This document shows, piece after piece, positions 33,986-43,165 of a stretch of DNA of 64,000 nt. The stretch spans positions 2,398,501-2,462,500 of the forward strand of contig NZ_CP110854.1 of the NCBI RefSeq assembly GCF_027594745.1. Reading direction: 5' to 3'. A program made the position numbers and the translations under genes. Every line of letters begins with the position of its first letter. Within the stretch, counting starts at the first letter, position 1. The stretch comes from Saprospira grandis. Lineage in GTDB: Bacteria > Bacteroidota > Bacteroidia > Chitinophagales > Saprospiraceae. Below the pieces are notes generated by a model that did no database searches, was not told the DNA's origin, and worked only from the letters and a program-made list of their open reading frames with translations.

Positions 33986-35701
33986 ATGTCTATACTCAAA
34001 TACATGTTGTTGTCTTCTGCACTTTTGGCTAGCCAATTGGGCCAAGCACAAAAGGCAGAGGAGCAGCGGCCCGAAGAAGCCGAAATACTCTTGCAAAAAC
34101 AATTTATTGAGGCGTCTAGAGAAAAGATTTTGGGCAATAGCAGCGAGGCATTAGCCCGCTATAAGGAAATTGTAGAAAAGGCGCCCAAATTGACTGCGTC
34201 CTACTACCAAATGGCCGAAATCTATGAGGAGCTTAAGCAGCCCGAAGAAGCGCTGAAGGCCTTGGCCCGTTGCCATGAGCTTGCCCCAAAAGAACCCATT
34301 TATTTGACGGCCTATGCCAAAGCGCTAAGTAAACAGGGCAAACATAAGGAGGCAGCCAAACTTTATGAGGATCTGGTCAAAGAGAATAAAGAAGAACGCT
34401 ACTTTCATGATTGGATTTTCTATTTGCTCCGAGATAAGGACCAAAAAATGGCCATTAAGGTCTATGACCGCCTAGAAAAAGAGAAGGGCCCTAAAGCAGA
34501 TTACTACCTCAAGCGGCATAAGATTTATGCTCAAATGGGGAAGGACAAAAAGGCGCTCAAAGAGTTGGAAGAGCTACAAGAGCAGCTGCCCCCCTCTGCA
34601 GAGCATTATTTGCTTTTGGCCCAATACCAAGAACGCTTGGGTTTAGAAAAAGAAGCCAGAGCCAGCTATAAAGAAGTATTGGCCCTAGATCCCAAACAAG
34701 CCGATGCGAACATTGCCATGGCCGAGGTTTTTCGGGCCGAAGGGGATTATCCCCGCTACTTAAAGGCCCTAGAACAGGTCTTTGCCGATGGGGGACAACC
34801 GCCTTTGGCCAAGATAAAAGTCTTAGAACCCTTGGTCAATGCCTACTTATCGGGCAATAGCCAAATTGATGGAGCAAGTTTGCAGCGTTTGGCCAAAAAT
34901 ATTCTTCAGCAGCATCCGGGCTATGCGCAGGCGAGCCTGCTCTATGGCGATTTGCTCAGCCAGGATAGAAAATATGGCCTAGCCGCCCAAGCTTATGAGG
35001 AAGCCCTGGCCCAAAACAAAAACCAACTGCCCATTTGGGGGCAATTGATGGCGAGCTACAACCGCCTACAGAATAGCCAAGCTTTACTGAAAACGGCCCA
35101 GGAATGTGTGAGTTTGTTTCCTGCCCAAGCCCTAGGCTATTACTATCAGGGATTGGCCCAAAACCAGCTAGAAGATTATACCGCAGCAGGCAAAAGCCTA
35201 AAAAGAGCCATTGAGCGGGCCTTTGACCAGCAGCAGCTCAAGGCGCATGCGCAGGCGGCCTTGGGGCAGGCCTTGGCTGGGCAAAAAAAATATACAGAAG
35301 CCGAAAAGCAATTTGAGCAAGCTCGGGCTATTTTACCCAAGGCGCCTGCGCCTATGGCCAGCTATTGCCAAAGCTTATTGGCCCAAAATAAGTCCTTGGA
35401 TGAGGTAGAAAAAATGAGCAAAACCCTACTAAAAGAAGATGCTTACAATCCCCTTTATTTGGGAATTGCCGCCCGTTTGGCCTATTTGAAAAACGACTTT
35501 AGAGGGGCCAAAAAAGAGTTTGGAAAAGCCTTTGACAATGGGGGTGAACGAAATCCGCTTTTGCAAGAACAATATGGCGATCTGTTGTTTAAAATGGGAG
35601 ATTTGGAAGGCGCCCTTACGGCTTGGAAAAAAGCCAAAGAACTGGGGAGCGTTTCGACTATATTAGAGCGGAAAATTGAAAGCAAGAGCTTATATGAGTA
35701 A
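33986..35701 (+). CDS. Secreted TPR-repeat protein
   Basis: 571 residues: signal peptide (MSILKYMLLSSALLASQLGQAQ) and about 12-14 tetratricopeptide repeats from residue 38 on (for example ASYYQMAEIYEELKQPEEALKAL, LLLAQYQERLGLEKEARASYKEVLALDP). Periplasmic protein-protein scaffold. It is the first gene of the TPR-DUF4292-EnvC order seen in many Bacteroidota, thought to serve envelope or lipoprotein biogenesis. Its stop overlaps the next start (ATGAGTAA at 35694-35701). Confidence 0.88.
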   Translation: MSILKYMLLSSALLASQLGQAQKAEEQRPEEAEILLQKQFIEASREKILGNSSEALARYKEIVEKAPKLTASYYQMAEIYEELKQPEEALKALARCHELAPKEPIYLTAYAKALSKQGKHKEAAKLYEDLVKENKEERYFHDWIFYLLRDKDQKMAIKVYDRLEKEKGPKADYYLKRHKIYAQMGKDKKALKELEELQEQLPPSAEHYLLLAQYQERLGLEKEARASYKEVLALDPKQADANIAMAEVFRAEGDYPRYLKALEQVFADGGQPPLAKIKVLEPLVNAYLSGNSQIDGASLQRLAKNILQQHPGYAQASLLYGDLLSQDRKYGLAAQAYEEALAQNKNQLPIWGQLMASYNRLQNSQALLKTAQECVSLFPAQALGYYYQGLAQNQLEDYTAAGKSLKRAIERAFDQQQLKAHAQAALGQALAGQKKYTEAEKQFEQARAILPKAPAPMASYCQSLLAQNKSLDEVEKMSKTLLKEDAYNPLYLGIAARLAYLKNDFRGAKKEFGKAFDNGGERNPLLQEQYGDLLFKMGDLEGALTAWKKAKELGSVSTILERKIESKSLYE

Positions 35702-36638
35702 ATCTGTGCGAAGAAAAACGGCCCTAGCCGCCCTAGGCGGCAGCGGCCTAGCGATGCGGAGCGGGTGCCCCGCAGGGGCAGACCGAGGCGGCCAAGCCGC
35801 CGAAGGGCCGAGCGAGCAGCGAGCCCCGCAGCGTAGCGCCGCAGCTTGCTGCGGAGGCCCCCAAAAAAAGTACTTAGAATTCCTAATCCTCCTCTTTTTA
35901 GTGTTCAGCTTGGGCGCTTGTAAATCTGGCGAGCGCTTGGCCAAAAAGACCGAAGAGCGGACGAAAAAAGAGCTGCTCAATCGCTTAAAAGCCCAATATC
36001 TGGACTTTGAGTGGTTGGAGGCCAAGGGCAAGGGTAAACTGAAAACCGAAGAAGAAAACCTTTCTTTTAGTCTGAAAATGAGGATGCGGCGAGATAGCCT
36101 GATTTGGATGACCTTTAAAAAAGTGAGTGTGGAGGGCCTGCGCTTGCAGATTTCTAAAGACCGTTTGGAGACCTTAAATCGGCAGGCCAATGAATATCGG
36201 GCAGAGCCTTATGGCAAATTGGAAGAGCAATTGGGCGTAAATTTGAGCCTGCGAGAACTGCAAGATTTGCTCTTGGGGAATCCGATTTTATTGGAGCGTT
36301 TAGATTTCAAATTAAAGCAGGATAGTCAGTATTATCATTTGACGAGCCCCCTGCCAAAGGAGGGGCAACTGCAGCTTTGGTTGGATGCCGATTATCGGAT
36401 TCGGAAAAGCCGTATTCAGCGGACGGAAGCGGAATATATGACCGTTACTTTTGAGGATTATCAGGAGGTAAATGGGAAATATTTGGCTTTTACAAAGATC
36501 TTGGAGGCCCAAAATGCAGCGGGAAAATCCGTATATTTGAAGATTGATTTGAAGAAAATAGAATTAAACGAGCCGCAGCGCATGCGTTTTAAGGTGCCCG
36601 ATCATTATGAGCAATGGATTAACGGCTATAAGCAGTAG
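35694..36638 (+). CDS. DUF4292 outer-membrane lipoprotein with a GGCC element inside its signal region
   Basis: 314 residues. The ATG is fixed by its 8-bp overlap with the TPR gene. Residues 1-8 (MSKSVRRK) are followed by 49 residues encoded by GGCC element copy 14 (Ala, Gly, Cys, Arg rich), then KKYLEFLILLFLVFSLGAC with the lipobox Cys at residue 76. Without the insert the signal would be an ordinary 26-residue lipoprotein leader. The mature part (LEAKGKGKLKTEEENLSFSLKMRMRRDSLIWM) matches DUF4292, a LolB-like family. Whether the extended leader is still processed is unknown; an ATG at residue 21 inside the element is an alternative start. Confidence 0.85.
   Translation: MSKSVRRKTALAALGGSGLAMRSGCPAGADRGGQAAEGPSEQRAPQRSAAACCGGPQKKYLEFLILLFLVFSLGACKSGERLAKKTEERTKKELLNRLKAQYLDFEWLEAKGKGKLKTEEENLSFSLKMRMRRDSLIWMTFKKVSVEGLRLQISKDRLETLNRQANEYRAEPYGKLEEQLGVNLSLRELQDLLLGNPILLERLDFKLKQDSQYYHLTSPLPKEGQLQLWLDADYRIRKSRIQRTEAEYMTVTFEDYQEVNGKYLAFTKILEAQNAAGKSVYLKIDLKKIELNEPQRMRFKVPDHYEQWINGYKQ
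35721..35862 (-). repeat. GGCC element copy 14, inside a coding sequence
   Basis: Minus orientation; core 35862-35745 with a 3' hairpin to 35721. Outer helix GGCCT/AGGCC; inner helix GGGG/CCCG (three of four); hairpin III is changed on both arms to GCCCC/GGGGC. It is 147 bp when flanking bases are counted and keeps the host frame open. Confidence 0.88.
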
Positions 36639-37818
36639 CATTTGTTTATTGATATGTTTGTGGACCCTGCCCTTGCTCGGGCAGAGTCGGGCCGAGCTAT
36701 TGGCCAAACGCAAGCGCCTGAGCCAGCAAATTGCGCAAACGGCCTCTTTACTGGACCAAACCGCCAGCAATAAAAGCCAAACCGTAGAGGAATTGGCTTC
36801 TTTGCAAAAGCAATTGGAGCAACGACAAGAGCTTTTGGAGGTTTTGGAAAAAGAACAGGCCCAATTGGCCGCCGAAACCAAGGAAAGAGAGCTTAAACTG
36901 GCCGAACTACAAGGCCAATTATCCGCTTTTAAGGCCAGTTATAAAAAGGTGTTGGTGGAGCTTTACAAAACCAAAAAGACTAGCTCCTATTGGGGCAATT
37001 GGTTGAGCTTTAGTGGCTGGAGCCGCTCTTACCGCCAAAGCATTTACCTCAAAGAACTAGAGGAAAAACGGCGGCGACAAGCCCTGCTCTTGCAAAAAAC
37101 AGCCGATAAAGAAGCCGAGGAATTGGCCCAACTAGAAAAAAAGCGCATCGAGCAAGAACAATTACTAATAGCCACCAAAGAACAGCAGCTACAACTAGAA
37201 GAAGAACTGAGCGATAAGGACCAATTACTCAAATCGCTTAAGCGCAAAGAAGGCAGCCTGCGGCAGGCCCTAAAAGCCAAAGAACGGCAGAAAAAGCAGC
37301 TCAACCGAAACATTGAAGCCGCTATTCAGGCCCAAATGCTCGCCGCAAAAAAGAAAGCCCGAGTCTATGAAGACGGAGGTAGTAGCAATAGCTACAAAAC
37401 AAGTAGTAATCAACAATTTAAATCTAAAAAAGGGAAACTTCCCGCCCCCGTGAGCGGTAGCATCATTGCCGCCTTTGGCCGAAGAAGACACCCTCTTTTT
37501 GAAGAAGTATATTTAGAAAACAATGGAGTAGATTATCGAACAGCGGCCAAGGCCAGCGTCCGAAGCATTGCCGACGGACGAGTGGTCAGCCTTTTTGAGA
37601 TACCTGGCAGCGGAAAAGCAATATTGGTCCAACATGCCAATTATTATAGCTCTTACGCCCATATCCAAAACGCCAAAGTAAAAGCTGGACAAAAAGTAAG
37701 TGCGGGCCAGCAATTGGCCGAAGTGAGCAAAGACCCGCAATCAGGAACCTATATCCTGCATTTTGAATTATGGGAGGGCAAGAAAAAACTGAACCCACAA
37801 CAGTGGTTGCGCCCTTAG
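36607..37818 (+). CDS. EnvC-like murein hydrolase activator (M23 peptidase fold)
   Basis: 403 residues: signal peptide (SSSICLLICLWTLPLLGQ), a long coiled coil (residues 28-250: repeated Glu/Leu/Lys/Gln heptads), a flexible linker, then an LytM/M23 domain (PAPVSGSIIAAFGRRRHPLFEEVYLENNGVDY, residues 280-403). The first catalytic HxxxD is replaced by ENNGVDY and the HxH by HFELW, so the zinc site is incomplete, as in EnvC/NlpD activators. It would activate amidases during septum splitting. It overlaps DUF4292 by 32 bp. Confidence 0.9.
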   Translation: MSNGLTAISSSICLLICLWTLPLLGQSRAELLAKRKRLSQQIAQTASLLDQTASNKSQTVEELASLQKQLEQRQELLEVLEKEQAQLAAETKERELKLAELQGQLSAFKASYKKVLVELYKTKKTSSYWGNWLSFSGWSRSYRQSIYLKELEEKRRRQALLLQKTADKEAEELAQLEKKRIEQEQLLIATKEQQLQLEEELSDKDQLLKSLKRKEGSLRQALKAKERQKKQLNRNIEAAIQAQMLAAKKKARVYEDGGSSNSYKTSSNQQFKSKKGKLPAPVSGSIIAAFGRRRHPLFEEVYLENNGVDYRTAAKASVRSIADGRVVSLFEIPGSGKAILVQHANYYSSYAHIQNAKVKAGQKVSAGQQLAEVSKDPQSGTYILHFELWEGKKKLNPQQWLRP

Positions 37819-37846
37819 ATTTTGAACGAACTCGAAGTTATATAGT

Positions 37847-39058
37847 ATGTCAGAGAAGTGGAACTTAGGAGAAAAGAATTTTCAGCCCAAATTGGGCATC
37901 GAAAAGGCCGTTTTGGTGGCCGTTATTTTACCCGATCAGCCCGAAGAATTGGTGCATGAGCATTTGGATGAACTAGAGTTTTTGGCCGAAACCGCCGGGG
38001 CAAAAACGGTCAAACGATTTACTCAACGCCTAGATCATCCCGATCGCAGAACCTTTGTGCGCAAAGGGAAAATGGAGGAGATCCGAGATTATGTAGAAGA
38101 TAAAGAGATCAATCTGGTCATCTTTGATGACGATTTGACGGGTAAGCAAACTAGCTTTCTGGAAGAGGAAATTAAGTGCAAAATTGTCGATCGCTCTAGC
38201 CTGATCCTCGATATTTTTGCCTCTAATGCCCAAACCGCCCAAGCCAAAGCACAGGTAGAATTGGCCCAAATGCAATACCTTTTGCCCTGTTTGCGAGGGC
38301 TCTGGACCCACCTCGAACGCCAAAGAGGGGGTATCGGTATGCGTGGACCTGGGGAAAAGGAAATTGAAACGGATAGACGGATTGTCCGCGACCGCATTTC
38401 TTTGCTCAAAAAGAAGCTAGAAAAAATCGACCTGCAAGCCAGCACCCAAAGAAAAAGCCGTCAGGGCATGATCCGGGCCGCTTTGGTGGGCTACACCAAT
38501 GTTGGAAAATCTACCCTGATGAATCGCCTCGGCAAATCAGAGGTTTTGGTCGAAAATAAACTCTTTGCCACCCTCGATACTACGGTCCGAAAGGTGGTGG
38601 TGGGCAATATGCCTTTCTTGCTCTCCGATACGGTCGGCTTTATCCGAAAACTGCCCCACCATTTGGTCGAAAGCTTTAAGTCTACCCTCGATGAGGTCCG
38701 AGAAAGTGACCTGCTCATCCATGTGGTCGATATCTCACACCCCCAATATCGCGACCATATTCAGGTGGTGGAGCAAACCCTCAAGGAGCTGGGCGCGGGC
38801 AGCATTCCCTGCCTCTATGTCTTCAATAAAATGGACCGCTACCGCTCGGAGGTTTTTGACGATTTCTTGACCGCTGAAGAAAGAGAGCAGCTAGAAAGCG
38901 AACTCAGAAAACAATGGCAGGAGAAAACCCAAAATAAGGCGACCTTTATGGCCGTTACCGAAGAGGAGGGCATCGAGGAGTTTAGAGAAAGCCTGGCCCA
39001 ACATATCGGCGAGCTCTATATAGAGCGCTACCCGCACAAAAAGAACTTTTGGTATTAA
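37847..39058 (+). CDS. hflX: GTPase HflX
   Basis: 403 residues. N-terminal HflX domain (PEELVHEHLDELEFLAETAGAKTV, VRKGKMEEI), the glycine-rich GGIGMRGPGEKEIETDRR, a coiled coil, then the G domain: GYTNVGKSTLMNRL, DTTVRK, DTVGFIRKLPHHLVESFKSTLDEV, NKMD, and a short C-terminal region. HflX splits stalled 70S ribosomes during heat stress. It is 28 bp after the EnvC-like gene and ends in a strong terminator. Confidence 0.96.
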   Translation: MSEKWNLGEKNFQPKLGIEKAVLVAVILPDQPEELVHEHLDELEFLAETAGAKTVKRFTQRLDHPDRRTFVRKGKMEEIRDYVEDKEINLVIFDDDLTGKQTSFLEEEIKCKIVDRSSLILDIFASNAQTAQAKAQVELAQMQYLLPCLRGLWTHLERQRGGIGMRGPGEKEIETDRRIVRDRISLLKKKLEKIDLQASTQRKSRQGMIRAALVGYTNVGKSTLMNRLGKSEVLVENKLFATLDTTVRKVVVGNMPFLLSDTVGFIRKLPHHLVESFKSTLDEVRESDLLIHVVDISHPQYRDHIQVVEQTLKELGAGSIPCLYVFNKMDRYRSEVFDDFLTAEEREQLESELRKQWQEKTQNKATFMAVTEEEGIEEFRESLAQHIGELYIERYPHKKNFWY

Positions 39059-39081
39059 CCGCCTTTTTTAAGGGATCATAT

Positions 39082-39120
39082 AAATAGCAAGTGGATGTTA
39101 GTTCTGCTTGCTATTTTTTT
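39082..39120 (+). terminator. Terminator of hflX
   Basis: AAATAGCAAG pairs with CTTGCTATTT and is followed by TTTT; GGCC element copy 15 begins on the very next base. Confidence 0.9.
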
Positions 39121-39255
39121 GGGGCCCGCGGCCGGCAAGCTCGGCCGCCGCTATGCTTCGCCGCTCGCAGGTCTGCTCGGCCCTGCAGCCGCCTTCGGCG
39201 GCTTGGGTCTGGCCCTGCGGGCCACGGCTGCGCAGCGCTGGGCCGCTCATCGGTC
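39121..39255 (+). repeat. GGCC element copy 15
   Basis: Core 39121-39244. Outer helix GGCCC/GGGCC. Inner helix GCCG/CGGC, found only here: both arms differ from other copies yet pair fully. It begins directly at the end of the hflX terminator T-tract. Confidence 0.88.
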
Positions 39256-39335
39256 TTTCTTCTTTTGGCGGTCTTCTTCGGCGGCTTGGCCGTTTTGGGG
39301 AGACTGTTTAAAATTTTGTGTTTCTCCTTTTTGCT

Positions 39336-39500
39336 GCCTAGGGACAAGCCCCTAGGCTAGCTTTTGAGAGCCCTCTAAAGAGGGCCTTTGGATGAGGTCC
39401 TTCTTTGAAATAACTACTTAGCAAGGCCTTATATATCAGCAGTTGAGGCCCTCGCAGAGGGCTGACTTCATTGGATTAGCCTAGGGGCTTGTCCCTAGGC
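39336..39500. mobile_element. MITE-like element with perfect 23-bp terminal inverted repeats
   Basis: 39336-39358 is the exact reverse complement of 39478-39500; each end is itself a near palindrome (CCTAGGG and CCCTAGG). Inside are two more hairpins (GCCCTCT/AGAGGGC and GCCCTC/GAGGGC). No ORF, and no target duplication could be seen. 165 bp, non-autonomous if mobile. Confidence 0.65.
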
Positions 39501-39613
39501 GATGAATGGCTGAATCCTGCTTTTGAGCACTAAGCTAAAGGCCAAAATTTTATTCTAATACACACAAAATCCTGAACAGTCCCTTAGCGCAGTTTACAAA
39601 TGCCGTTTCACAA

Positions 39614-39740
39614 ATTGCGAATAGGGCGTAAAGGTTTTGATGAGGTGTTTGATCTCTGTCAAATAGGGCAAAAAGGTTTTGATGGGGTGTTTGATCTCTG
39701 TCAAATAGGGCAAAAAGGTTTTTATGGGCTGTTTTGCCTT
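39614..39740. repeat. 42-bp tandem repeat, about three units
   Basis: AATAGGGC recurs at 39620, 39662 and 39704, exactly 42 bp apart. On the minus strand the units encode a 14-residue repeat, HQNLFALFDRDQTP, in an open frame of 65 codons (39747-39550). No other coding sign, so a gene is not claimed. Confidence 0.75.
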
Positions 39741-39907
39741 TAGTCATGGCGGCTTAAAAGTCCCTGCTTCATTGAAGAAAGGCGAAGGTATTCGATTTTC
39801 AGGACCTGCGGCTTTTAAGCTGCAGGCCAAGGGGTGGCCAAAATCTAGCTTAGTGGTTCCGAAATTGGCTGCGGGTTTCAACCTGCAGCTATGGCCAAAG
39901 GCCAAAC
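39741..39907. other. Degenerate repeat DNA between the 42-bp repeat and element copy 16
   Basis: Contains small hairpins (CCTGCGGC/GCTGCAGG, CTGCGGG/CCTGCAG) and GGCC-rich bits resembling the GGCC element. No gene recognised. Confidence 0.45.
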
Positions 39908-40027
39908 GGCCTAGCGATGTGCAGCAGTGCGGCGCAGCCGCAGACCCAGGCCGTCAGGCCGCAGGGCCGAGCAGACCTGCGAGCTGCGAAACGTAGCGCC
40001 GCAAGGCGAAGCCGCAGCGGAGGCCCC
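39908..40027 (-). repeat. GGCC element copy 16
   Basis: Minus orientation. Outer helix GGCCT/AGGCC, inner helix GCAG/CTGC; hairpin III is GCGGC-TGC-GCCGC, compensated relative to GGCC/GGCC copies. Confidence 0.86.
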
Positions 40028-40069
40028 AAAAAAATAGAACTAGAATAGGATACTCTATAATTGCTTATG

Positions 40070-40077
40070 TACCTTTG
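40070..40077 (+). promoter_or_regulatory. Probable -7 box of the TonB-dependent receptor
   Basis: TACCTTTG matches TAnnTTTG, 18 bp before the ATG; no good -33 box, so perhaps activator-dependent. Confidence 0.45.
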
Positions 40078-40094
40078 TGGAAACTACAACTGCG

Positions 40095-42962
40095 ATGAAA
40101 TACCCTCTCCTCTTTCTTTTTCAGTTTTTGAGTTTTTGTTTATTGGCCCAAACGGGCTCTATTCGGGGTAAGGTCAGTGATGCCGAGGCGGGCAAGCCTT
40201 TGGTTGGGGCTTTACTGCTTTTGGAGCAAAATGGGCAACAACTCAAAGAAGTACAAACTGATTTAGATGGCAACTTTGTCATTTTGTCGGTAGCTGCGGG
40301 CGTATATAGTTTAATTTGTACGCATCCAGAGGCGCCCAAACAAGAAATAAAGGGCATGACAATTCGGGAGGGCGGCATTCGCTTGGCCTATTTCCGCTTG
40401 GGGAACCCCGATATAGATTTGGGCGGTAAGGCCGAAGAAAATCACCAGAGCCAAAACCTCAACCGCTATTCGGCCCAAAGTATGCTCTTGCGCAGAAAAA
40501 GTAGCCAGCAAATTATAGAAACCCTAGCTGCCGAATCTGTTTTCCACTCTGGCGATGAGGACCTGAGTAAGGCCTTGCGTCAATTGCCCCAAGTTAATGT
40601 AGAAAACAACAACCAACTATTTATCCGAGGACTAGGCGGGCGCTATCTAAAAACCCTGCTCAATGGGGCCGAACTGCCCAGCTTGGATCTCAACAATAGC
40701 CTGATTCAACTTGACCTTTTTCCCAGCACAATCATCGACCATATCATTTTGGAAAAAGGCTATTCGGCAGAGCAGTTGGCGAGCTCGGGCACGGGCATTA
40801 TCAATATAGAAACCCGCCGCTTTCCAGAAAAACAGCAGTTGCAGCATCAATTGCATATTGGGATGCACCAAAGTGCTAGCTTCAACCCCAACTTTATGAG
40901 CTATGAGGGGGGGAGTCTGGACCTTATCGGCCTAGATGATGGCAGCCGAAGCCTACCCTCCGATGCCCTGAACCTACCCGATAATCCCTCTTCTAGAGAC
41001 CTGACCCTAGCCTTGCGCAATAGAAGTCTGGCTTTTCCAGCCAACTTTAGCACGCAAATGAATATGCCTGGCCCCAATCTGGGCCTCAATTTCTCCATCA
41101 GCCGCCGAAAAGACCTTAAAAAAGGCCGCTCGATTAGCTACGCTTTTGTGGCCCTCTTTAAGCGATTTTCTATGATGTATGAGGGCGGTTATGCGGCTAT
41201 GCACCATCTCATTGGCGACTATGAAGCCAATTATGAGCTTGAAAATCAGTTGGAGCTTAGCGACCAATTTTATCAGGAACAAACCCGAGTCAATCTCTTT
41301 TTTACCCTATCCTATAAGAGCCGTCGCAACCGCATCTCTTTGGTCATTATGGATAATCTAGGGACCGAAAAAAGCTATCGAGAGCTAGAAGGCCTAGGCG
41401 GCAGATATCAGTTTGTATCGGGCCTAGGGCCAGATACTCGCTACCGCACAAAGAGTTGGGATTTTGAGCAGAAGAATATTGCCGCCTTGCAGCTTTTGGG
41501 CCGGCACCTCCGCCAAAATGAAGCCCTAGAAATTGATTGGACCCTCTCGGCTAGCCTCTCTAATAATAACCAACCCGACCTCCGCTATTTTAATGAGGTC
41601 TATAGCGTGAATACCTTTAGCGGCGAAGAACAAAGCCACCGCATTATTGAGGGGGCAGGAGGAGAACCTCGCCGTTTTTACCGACAAATTCAGGCCTTTA
41701 GCGGAGAAGGACAACTCAATTTTAAGCGAAAGTATAAGCAAAAACGACTCAAAAGCCTGAGCTGGGGCTTTAGAGGCACCGCCAAATATCAATACTTTGA
41801 TGAACGCCAATTGCGCTATTCTACGAGCTATTTGCCCTATACGGGCGGGGGCGCAGCCAATTATATTCAAAGCAGCAACTACATCAATTGGTCCGATAGT
41901 ACAAACAGCCTTGTCCCAGGCATCTTCATCGAAAATGCCTATGATTCTACCAATAATTATGTGGCCCTAGAGCTCCTTTTGGGCGGCTATACTTCTAGTC
42001 TCTGGACCCTCGGGCCAAAAACGCAGCTAGAGGCAGGCTTCCGCCTAGAAGGCGTCATCAATGCCTATACGGGCTTCGATCAAGATAGCATTTCGGTAGA
42101 TGGGGTCAATATGTATCCCGTCCTTTTACCCGCCTTTTCGCTTCGGCATGAACTGGATAAAGATATGCTTTTCCGCCTGGCCTATTCGGCCACAATTGCC
42201 CGCCCTTCTTTGCGAGAACTTTCGGCCTTTACCTCTTTTGATTATATGGGCGACTACCAAATTACGGGCAATTTGGAGCTGGCCAAACAGCCTACACATT
42301 TACAGCATCTCGATATTCGCTGGGAGAATTATGAGGGCCAACGCAGCCTTCTAGCTGGGGGCTTTTTTGCCAAATACCTCCGAAACCCTATCGAGCTGGC
42401 TACCCTAGAACCTGGCTTTAGCGACCAAATGCAGTTTCGAGCCGCTCCTTGGGGCTATCTGCTGGGCATGGAAATCGAGCTGCGGCAAGAGCTAGGCATG
42501 CTGGGCGAATGGGGCGATGCTTGGTGGATGCAGTTCAATTTTAGCTATATCTATGCCCGAGCCAAAATTGCCGAGGAAGAACTAGATTTTATGCGCCTAG
42601 AACGAGCCGATGCCCCTAGTTTTCGCCCGCTTTTTGGCCAATCTCCCTATAATTTGAGCATTCTCTTGCAATATCAAAATAAAAAGTTAAATTTTGAGGC
42701 TAACTTGGGCCTTCAGGTCCAAGGCGAACGCCTAGCTTATGTCATTTATGGCAATACCCCCGATATAATAGAGCAGCCTCGCCCCAACCTAGATTTTCAT
42801 CTGAATAAACCTCTAGGCCGACATTTTGAGCTCCGCTTTTCGGTCCAAAACCTCTTAGATAGCCCATTTTTGCAAACCCAAACCTTCAAGGCGAGGGAGT
42901 ACGCTTATCGGCAGTTCAATTGGGGCCGTAGCTTCAATTTGGGCTTCTATTATAATATGTAA
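40095..42962 (+). CDS. TonB-dependent outer-membrane receptor with carboxypeptidase-regulatory-like domain
   Basis: 955 residues from the ATG at 40095 (an in-frame GTG at 40077 overlaps the promoter box). Signal peptide (MKYPLLFLFQFLSFCLLAQ), a CarboxypepD_reg-like domain (GSIRGKVSDAEAGKPLVGALLLLEQNGQQ), a plug domain (SKALRQLPQVNVENNNQLFIRGLGGRYLKTLLNGAELPS) and a 22-strand-type barrel ending in RSFNLGFYYNM. Energy-coupled import of an unknown ligand; no SusD partner is adjacent, so it is not a polysaccharide-utilisation pair. Confidence 0.93.
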   Translation: MKYPLLFLFQFLSFCLLAQTGSIRGKVSDAEAGKPLVGALLLLEQNGQQLKEVQTDLDGNFVILSVAAGVYSLICTHPEAPKQEIKGMTIREGGIRLAYFRLGNPDIDLGGKAEENHQSQNLNRYSAQSMLLRRKSSQQIIETLAAESVFHSGDEDLSKALRQLPQVNVENNNQLFIRGLGGRYLKTLLNGAELPSLDLNNSLIQLDLFPSTIIDHIILEKGYSAEQLASSGTGIINIETRRFPEKQQLQHQLHIGMHQSASFNPNFMSYEGGSLDLIGLDDGSRSLPSDALNLPDNPSSRDLTLALRNRSLAFPANFSTQMNMPGPNLGLNFSISRRKDLKKGRSISYAFVALFKRFSMMYEGGYAAMHHLIGDYEANYELENQLELSDQFYQEQTRVNLFFTLSYKSRRNRISLVIMDNLGTEKSYRELEGLGGRYQFVSGLGPDTRYRTKSWDFEQKNIAALQLLGRHLRQNEALEIDWTLSASLSNNNQPDLRYFNEVYSVNTFSGEEQSHRIIEGAGGEPRRFYRQIQAFSGEGQLNFKRKYKQKRLKSLSWGFRGTAKYQYFDERQLRYSTSYLPYTGGGAANYIQSSNYINWSDSTNSLVPGIFIENAYDSTNNYVALELLLGGYTSSLWTLGPKTQLEAGFRLEGVINAYTGFDQDSISVDGVNMYPVLLPAFSLRHELDKDMLFRLAYSATIARPSLRELSAFTSFDYMGDYQITGNLELAKQPTHLQHLDIRWENYEGQRSLLAGGFFAKYLRNPIELATLEPGFSDQMQFRAAPWGYLLGMEIELRQELGMLGEWGDAWWMQFNFSYIYARAKIAEEELDFMRLERADAPSFRPLFGQSPYNLSILLQYQNKKLNFEANLGLQVQGERLAYVIYGNTPDIIEQPRPNLDFHLNKPLGRHFELRFSVQNLLDSPFLQTQTFKAREYAYRQFNWGRSFNLGFYYNM

Positions 42963-42968
42963 TTTTTT

Positions 42969-43102
42969 GGGGCCTCAGCAGCAAGCTGCTGCGGGCTGTC
43001 TCGCAGCTCGCTGTTCGCTCGGCCCTGCAGCGGCTCCGCCGCTTTGGTCTGCCGCCTGCGGCGGCCCTGCTGCCCATCCCTAGGCCGCTCAACAGTCGGC
43101 CT
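42969..43102 (+). repeat. GGCC element copy 17
   Basis: Core 42969-43086. Outer helix GGCCT/AGGCC, inner helix GCAG/CTGC; hairpin III is CCGCC-TGC-GGCGG. Begins 7 bp after the receptor stop. Confidence 0.85.
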
Positions 43103-43165
43103 AGCTCAGGGCCCCCCTCTTCGGCCCCCCAACAAATTTATCTCCCTAAATAAAACTTCCCCCTT

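Noticed and set aside
36607..37818. Active M23 endopeptidase
   Set aside because: The first HxxxD and the HxH zinc motifs are degenerate, as in EnvC-type activators.
39550..39747. 65-codon minus-strand gene with 14-residue repeats
   Set aside because: Not called as a gene: no start context, no homologous pattern, and it is explained by a 42-bp tandem repeat.
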